This document shows positions 6,728-10,531 of a stretch of 10,531 nt of DNA, one piece after another. A program made the position numbers and the translations under genes. The first letter of the stretch is position 1, and each line of letters starts with the position of its first letter. Source of the stretch: Desulfobulbaceae bacterium (GTDB lineage: Bacteria > Desulfobacterota > Desulfobulbia > Desulfobulbales > UBA5123); the NCBI GenBank assembly GCA_029865195.1, contig JAOUHH010000072.1, positions 1 through 10,531 of the forward strand, written 5' to 3'. The notes beneath the pieces are model-generated. The model had not been told where the DNA came from and searched no databases. It saw only the letters and a list, made by a program, of their open reading frames with translations.

Positions 6728-7780
6728 ATGATTACTGAATTTGGTCAAAGATTACACTCAGCAAGAAAAATGGCTGGGGTGAGTATGGATGGGCTTTCCA
6801 ACGCAACCGGCTCTCTAGTAAGCAAACAAGCGATCAGTAAATACGAAAAGGGACAAATCAATCCGAGCAGCGAGGTCCTTCTCGCCCTAGCGAAGGCTCT
6901 TAATGTAAAAGTGGATTATTTTTTCCGCACTTCCAAGTTGAATATCTCCGGCCTCGCTTTCAGGAAAAAATCCAAACTCAGTCGTAAGGAAGAGGATCGC
7001 ATCCGCTACCAAACTTTGGAATTCCTACAGAAGTATCTTGAACTCGAAGAAATCCTCAACATATCTCACGCTTCCAACTCACCTGTCTACAAACGGAAAA
7101 TCCGCTGCCAAGAAGATATTGAACAAGCGGCAGCAGAAACCAGACAAAACTGGAATCTGGGCGAAGCCCCTATCCAACAACTGACCGAACTCTTGGAGGA
7201 CAACGGTTTCAAGATTCTGGAGGTGGATGCAAACCAAGATTTTGTCGGACTTTCCGGTTATGCTGAGGGCATGAATATCCCGGTAATCGCCGTCTCAAAA
7301 AAAAGTGATTGTGTTCGCAAGCGCTTTACCATTGCCCATGAATTAGCCCATCTACTACTTGATTTTTCCAGCAGCGAAGAAAGCAATCATGAAAAATTAT
7401 GCCACGCTTTTGCCGGTGCACTCTTATTGCCAGAAAAAGTCATCAGGGAAGAATTCGGAGGAAAACGAAAAAAAATCACCGAATGGGAGCTTAAAAAACT
7501 CAAAGGGATTTACGGAATCTCCATGCAGGCCATTATGGCCCGTGCCTTAACCCTTGGACTCATCTCAGAGCACACCTTCAAAACGTTCCGTATCTATGTC
7601 AGCAAGCACGGCTGGCACAGAGAGGAGCCGGGCCAATACTCAGGTATCGAAAAGGCCAACCGATTCAAACAGCTTGTACTCCACGCCGCCGCCGAGCAAA
7701 TTATAAGCTTCAGCAAAGCCTCTGAATTCTTAAATAAATCTCTTGCCGACTTTGAAAAGGAGGTCCATATCGTCTCATGA
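6728..7780 (+). CDS. XRE helix-turn-helix / ImmA-IrrE metallopeptidase fusion regulator
   Basis: This is a 350-residue cytoplasmic protein with two domains. Residues 1-65 are an XRE-type helix-turn-helix (FGQRLHSARKMAG, VSKQAISKYEKGQINPSSE, LLALAKALNVKVDYFF). Residues about 130-260 are an ImmA/IrrE zinc peptidase domain with HELAH (H204, E205, H208) and E222 in the EKLCHAFAGALLLP segment as the probable third zinc ligand. All catalytic residues are present, so proteolysis is predicted. In the family such proteins cleave a repressor (ImmA of ICEBs1, IrrE of Deinococcus). Here the DNA-binding domain is on the same chain, and the target is unknown. The C-terminal 90 residues (HGWHREEPGQYSG onwards) are basic and may bind a partner. 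The gene overlaps the PIN gene by ATGA, is driven from the inverted-repeat promoter, and has low GC unlike its flanks. It could be the antitoxin or regulator of the PIN protein. Confidence 0.9.
   Translation: MITEFGQRLHSARKMAGVSMDGLSNATGSLVSKQAISKYEKGQINPSSEVLLALAKALNVKVDYFFRTSKLNISGLAFRKKSKLSRKEEDRIRYQTLEFLQKYLELEEILNISHASNSPVYKRKIRCQEDIEQAAAETRQNWNLGEAPIQQLTELLEDNGFKILEVDANQDFVGLSGYAEGMNIPVIAVSKKSDCVRKRFTIAHELAHLLLDFSSSEESNHEKLCHAFAGALLLPEKVIREEFGGKRKKITEWELKKLKGIYGISMQAIMARALTLGLISEHTFKTFRIYVSKHGWHREEPGQYSGIEKANRFKQLVLHAAAEQIISFSKASEFLNKSLADFEKEVHIVS
7757..7764 (+). promoter_or_regulatory. Strong ribosome binding site of the PIN gene
   Basis: AAGGAGGT, a full match to the anti-Shine-Dalgarno core, lies inside the end of the ImmA gene. 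It is 12 bases before the ATG at 7777, slightly farther than ideal. It suggests independent loading of ribosomes in addition to coupling through the ATGA overlap. Confidence 0.7.
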
Positions 7781-8280
7781 TCTTCCTGGTCAACGATGCC
7801 AATATTCTGATTGATCTACTGAAAATCGACCTCATCAATCCATTTTTTCAAATGGAATACGGCTTTCAGGTGACAGATATGGCATTAGCAGAAATACAGG
7901 AGGAAAATGCGGCAAATATCGCCGGCATCATAGAAATTGGACTGCTGACCCGTCAGCGGTTCACGTTTGAGGAACTGCAACATATCCAACAAATTGAAGT
8001 TGAGAACCCATCACTCTCCATTGCTGACTGCTCATGCCTCTATCTCGCAAAAAAAATCGCAGCAACCCTACTCACCGGAGACGCTGCCTTGCGCAGAATT
8101 GCCGAACAAAAGGAAATTACAGTCCATGGCATCCTCTGGGTACTTGATGAAATAGTTGCAGGGGGGCTACTTTCTGAAAAAATAATGCAGAAAAAGTTGG
8201 TTCAACTTATGGCATTGAACCCAAGACTACCCGACAATGAATGTCAGAAAAGACTCAAATTGTGGTCCAAAGGGACATAG
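7777..8280 (+). CDS. PIN-domain nuclease, probable toxin-like partner of the ImmA protein
   Basis: This 167-residue protein has the PIN (VapC-like) pattern of spaced acidic residues that bind Mg2+ or Mn2+ in an RNase active site. These are D7 in VNDANILIDLL, E39 in ALAEIQEE, D84 in SIADCSCLYLAKK and D102 in LLTGDAALRRIA. All four positions are filled, so an active ribonuclease is predicted; the substrate is unknown. It is longer than a typical VapC (about 130 residues), with a C-terminal extension after residue 127 containing RLPDNECQKRLKLW. Its ATG overlaps the TGA of the upstream gene, implying translational coupling and a shared mRNA. The order, regulator first and nuclease second, is like that of type II toxin-antitoxin operons. 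The low GC matches its partner. It ends 6 bp from the convergent HD-GYP gene, with no terminator between them. Confidence 0.85.
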   Translation: MIFLVNDANILIDLLKIDLINPFFQMEYGFQVTDMALAEIQEENAANIAGIIEIGLLTRQRFTFEELQHIQQIEVENPSLSIADCSCLYLAKKIAATLLTGDAALRRIAEQKEITVHGILWVLDEIVAGGLLSEKIMQKKLVQLMALNPRLPDNECQKRLKLWSKGT

Positions 8281-8286
8281 AACCCC

Positions 8287-9525
8287 TTACAGCAGCTTCA
8301 CCCCGACCCCCAGAACCTTGAACGGATCGATCCGCCAGCGGTGGGGCGACTCGTAGCCGACGATCCGATCGCCGGTCTGCGGGTCCTCCCGCGCCAGGTT
8401 GATGTCCCTGGGCGAGATCGCCCAGTCCTGACTGGCGTCGTAGACCACCCGCACCAACGGCTTGAGCAGGTTGTCGGTGTTTTCCACCACCACCCCGATC
8501 CGGCCGCTGGCCAGCCGCACCACGGTGCCCGGCGGATAGACGCCGACACAGCGGATGAACCGCTGCACCAGCTTCTCGTTGAAATGGCTGCCCCGCATGC
8601 CGTAGATCTTACGCAGCGCCGATACCTGATCCATGCCGTTATGATAACAGCGGTCGGCGGTGATGGCGTCAAAGACATCGACGATGCCCGCCATCTGCGC
8701 GGCCGGCGAGATCTCATCGCCCTTCAGGTTGTAGGGATAGCCGGTGCCGTCAAACCGTTCGTGATGCTGGCGGGCGATGAGGGCCGCGGTCTCGGGGACA
8801 TTGTCCATTTTCTCAAGAATATCACGACAATAAACGGCGTGCTGCTTGATGATCGCGAACTCGGCCTCGGTGAGCGAGGCGGGCTTGTTGAGGATGTCCA
8901 GCGGCACCCCCATCTTGCCGACATCGTGCAGCAGGCCGCCCAGGCCGATGGTGCGAGCAGCCTCGCCGTCCAGCCCCATGGAGCGGCAGAAGGCGATCAG
9001 CAACGCGCCGACGCTCACCGAGTGCATGAAGGTGTACTCGTCCCGGTTCCGCACCTGCATCAACAACAGCAGCGCATCCTTGTTGCGGCGGACACTGTTG
9101 TCCATGTCCGTTACCAGATCATGGGCCTCGTCGATGTCGATGGCGTTGCCGCCCCGCGCATCGTCGAGCAGCCGGTGGATCACCCGGCGCGCCTTGCTGC
9201 GCACCACCTTGGCCTCGACAATCGCCTCCTGGAAGGGGACATGGATTAGCGGCGGCTCCACCGCCTCGGTGCCGGACTCGACAAAATCGATCTCCACCGC
9301 CGACTCGGGTTCCGGCTCCCGCACGCGCCGCCCATCCTCGACATCCAACCCCCGGTCGGTGTCGATATAGACATGCTCGACGCCCCACTCCTTCATCTTG
9401 TCGATGGCGTGCCGGTCCTTGATCCGCTTCCGGTTGAAGAGAAAGGGATGGCTGAGCCAGCCGCTGTCGAAGCGATCGACAAAAACGCCGGGGCGAAGCT
9501 GTTCGACTTTTACCTTCTTGATCAT
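8287..9525 (-). CDS. HD-GYP domain cyclic-di-GMP phosphodiesterase with DUF3391-type N-terminus
   Basis: This 412-residue soluble protein is predicted to hydrolyse cyclic di-GMP and so influence motility and biofilm choice. Residues 1-60 (VKVEQLRPGVFVDRFDSGWL ... FLFNRKRIKD ... EWGVEHVYIDTDRG) match the DUF3391 N-terminal domain. An acidic linker covers about 61-92. The HD-GYP domain spans about 160-325, with H168, H200-D201 (LLHDVGK), H229, H254-H255, GTGYP (260-264), D283 and D286. The full metal-binding set is present, so activity is likely. The last 80 residues (after VYPPGTVVRL) form a small beta-rich tail with GVVVENTDNLLKPLVRVVYD, seen in other DUF3391 HD-GYP proteins. No membrane segment or receiver domain is visible. 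The ATG at 9523-9525 has no strong ribosome binding site. Codon use matches the GC-rich neighbours. It is divergent from cobQ by 230 bp. Confidence 0.93.
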   Translation of the reverse strand: MIKKVKVEQLRPGVFVDRFDSGWLSHPFLFNRKRIKDRHAIDKMKEWGVEHVYIDTDRGLDVEDGRRVREPEPESAVEIDFVESGTEAVEPPLIHVPFQEAIVEAKVVRSKARRVIHRLLDDARGGNAIDIDEAHDLVTDMDNSVRRNKDALLLLMQVRNRDEYTFMHSVSVGALLIAFCRSMGLDGEAARTIGLGGLLHDVGKMGVPLDILNKPASLTEAEFAIIKQHAVYCRDILEKMDNVPETAALIARQHHERFDGTGYPYNLKGDEISPAAQMAGIVDVFDAITADRCYHNGMDQVSALRKIYGMRGSHFNEKLVQRFIRCVGVYPPGTVVRLASGRIGVVVENTDNLLKPLVRVVYDASQDWAISPRDINLAREDPQTGDRIVGYESPHRWRIDPFKVLGVGVKLL

Positions 9526-9692
9526 GACAGGCCAAAATTCCGGTGACGGGGCCGCGCTTGCCGCCGCCCCATGGCAGCATGCCGATCACACGGCCGCCGT
9601 TTCTTCTCATCGGTCGATAACATCATTCTATTAAGAATTCCGGCCGGAAGCCATAAAGTAAAATGGGTCACGGCCCGCCATGCGCTAACCGT
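9526..9692. other. Divergent intergenic region with 12-bp palindrome
   Basis: This is the larger part of the 230 bp separating the HD-GYP and cobQ starts. A perfect palindrome TTCCGGCCGGAA sits at 9638-9649, and a minus-strand TAGAAT (revcomp of ATTCTA, 9626-9631) could be a -10 box for the HD-GYP gene, though no good -35 was found. No gene is seen here. Confidence 0.35.
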
Positions 9693-9721
9693 TTGCCACC
9701 GGCCAAGAGAACCGGTATATT
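9693..9721 (+). promoter_or_regulatory. Near-consensus sigma70 promoter of cobQ
   Basis: TTGCCA (9693-9698, five of six) and TATATT (9716-9721, five of six) are separated by exactly 17 bp. The predicted start is near 9728, leaving a leader of about 28 bases before the TTG start codon. That is too short for a cobalamin riboswitch. Confidence 0.65.
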
Positions 9722-9742
9722 GTCGCATCCTTCAATCACCAG

Positions 9743-9747
9743 CGGAG
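9743..9747 (+). promoter_or_regulatory. Ribosome binding site deciding the cobQ TTG start
   Basis: CGGAG lies eight bases before the TTG at 9756-9758. The next in-frame ATG (9792) lies inside the conserved core (IMLQGT) and has no ribosome binding site, so TTG is preferred. Confidence 0.7.
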
Positions 9748-9755
9748 TCTTCGTT

Positions 9756-10531
9756 TTGCCAGACGCAAAGAACCATCCCACCCCGGCGATCATGCTGCAG
9801 GGCACCTGCTCCAACGCCGGCAAATCCGTGCTCACCGCCGCCCTCTGCCGCATCCTGCTGCAAGACGGCTACCGGGTCGCGCCGTTCAAGGCGCAGAACA
9901 TGTCGCTGAACTCCTTTGTCACCCGCGACGGCCTGGAGATGGGCCGCGCCCAGGTGGTGCAGGCGCAGGCCGCCCGCCTCGACCCGGATGTGCGGATGAA
10001 CCCGATTCTCCTCAAGCCCTCGTCGGACGTGGGCAGCCAGGTGATCGTCAACGGGCGGCCGGTGGGCAATATGTGTGTCGCCGACTACGTGCGCTACAAG
10101 CCCACGGCCTTTGCCGCGGCGCTGAACGCCTATGCATCCCTGGCCGCCGAGAACGACGTGATGGTCCTCGAGGGCGCGGGCAGCCCGGCCGAGGTCAACC
10201 TCAAGGCGCACGACATCGTCAACATGGCCATGGCCCGCGAGGCCAACGCCAAGGTGTTGCTGGTCGGCGACATCGACCGGGGCGGGGTGTTCGCCTCTTT
10301 TGTCGGCACCATCGAGGTGCTCGATCAGTGGGAGCGCGATCTCATCGCCGGTTACGTGGTCAACCGCTTCCGGGGCGATAAAACGCTCCTCGCCGACGCC
10401 TTCACCTACATGCTGCAGAAAACCGGCAAACCGGTGCTGGGAACGGTGGATTACCTGAAGAACCTGGGGCTGCCGGAAGAGGATTCGGTGAGTTTCAAGG
10501 AGGGTCTGTTCAACAGCGCCGCCCCCGCCGG
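9756..10531 (+). CDS. cobQ: Cobyric acid synthase CobQ/CbiP (N-terminal part, cut by window edge)
   Basis: The first 258 codons are present, and the frame is open at the right edge; full-length enzymes are about 480-510 residues. CobQ amidates adenosylcobyrinic acid a,c-diamide at positions b, d, e and g, using glutamine and ATP, late in cobalamin synthesis in the cytoplasm. The visible part is the ATP-binding dethiobiotin-synthetase-like domain, with the P-loop variant GTCSNAGKS (16-24), FKAQNMSLNS (47-56), the VLEGAGSPAE motif (137-146) and DIDRGGVFAS (172-181). The C-terminal glutamine amidotransferase domain lies beyond the window. Translation is assigned to TTG at 9756, which gives the short leader peptide MPDAKNHPTPA before IMLQGT, the usual family spacing. 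The gene has its own promoter at 9693-9721 and is divergent from the HD-GYP gene. Other cobalamin genes may follow outside the window. Confidence 0.95.
   Translation, partial: MPDAKNHPTPAIMLQGTCSNAGKSVLTAALCRILLQDGYRVAPFKAQNMSLNSFVTRDGLEMGRAQVVQAQAARLDPDVRMNPILLKPSSDVGSQVIVNGRPVGNMCVADYVRYKPTAFAAALNAYASLAAENDVMVLEGAGSPAEVNLKAHDIVNMAMAREANAKVLLVGDIDRGGVFASFVGTIEVLDQWERDLIAGYVVNRFRGDKTLLADAFTYMLQKTGKPVLGTVDYLKNLGLPEEDSVSFKEGLFNSAAPA

Noticed and set aside
8341..9249. 302-codon plus-strand open frame opposite the HD-GYP gene
   Set aside because: Antisense shadow. The minus-strand protein has the full HD-GYP motif set.

Overview
The window is about 10.5 kb of bacterial chromosome. Most of it is GC-rich (roughly 60-70% by eye) with dense, well-spaced genes. 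The protein types fit a Desulfobacterota (former Deltaproteobacteria) genome: a DUF6178-like protein, an HD-GYP protein with a DUF3391-type N-terminus, an SLC12-like transporter and CobQ. That taxonomic placement is an inference from gene types and base composition, not from a marker gene.

Layout. 1-587 is AT-richer, has no convincing gene and carries scattered copies of a CCGGACA word. A strong intrinsic terminator (580-613, minus-strand sense) closes ppnP (640-954, minus), a nucleoside phosphorylase of the PpnP/YaiE family. Upstream of ppnP on the same strand lies an MscS-type mechanosensitive channel (1113-2036, minus). Divergent from the channel is a 768-residue APC-superfamily transporter resembling cation-chloride cotransporters (2336-4642, plus). 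Next is a 567-residue protein of unknown function, probably DUF6178 (4750-6453, plus), with its own sigma70-like promoter.

6454-8286 is a compositionally distinct, low-GC insert (about 38-45% in the stretches counted). It holds a two-gene operon: an XRE helix-turn-helix/ImmA-IrrE metallopeptidase fusion (6728-7780), overlapping by ATGA with a PIN-domain nuclease (7777-8280). The promoter is embedded in a perfect 13-bp inverted repeat, a likely autoregulatory operator. This is the most interesting part of the window: a toxin-antitoxin-like or stress-response cassette in which the regulator carries its own protease domain.

The PIN gene runs convergently, with a 6-bp gap, into an HD-GYP cyclic-di-GMP phosphodiesterase candidate (8287-9525, minus). 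A divergent intergenic region follows. The window then ends inside cobQ, cobyric acid synthase (9756 to the right edge, plus). cobQ starts at TTG behind a good ribosome binding site and has a near-consensus promoter with a very short leader.

Functional reading. The GC-rich genes look like core functions: nucleoside salvage, ion and osmotic homeostasis, c-di-GMP signalling and cobalamin synthesis. Only the ImmA-PIN cassette and perhaps the left 0.5 kb look acquired. No rRNA, tRNA, CRISPR array or intact insertion sequence was recognised.
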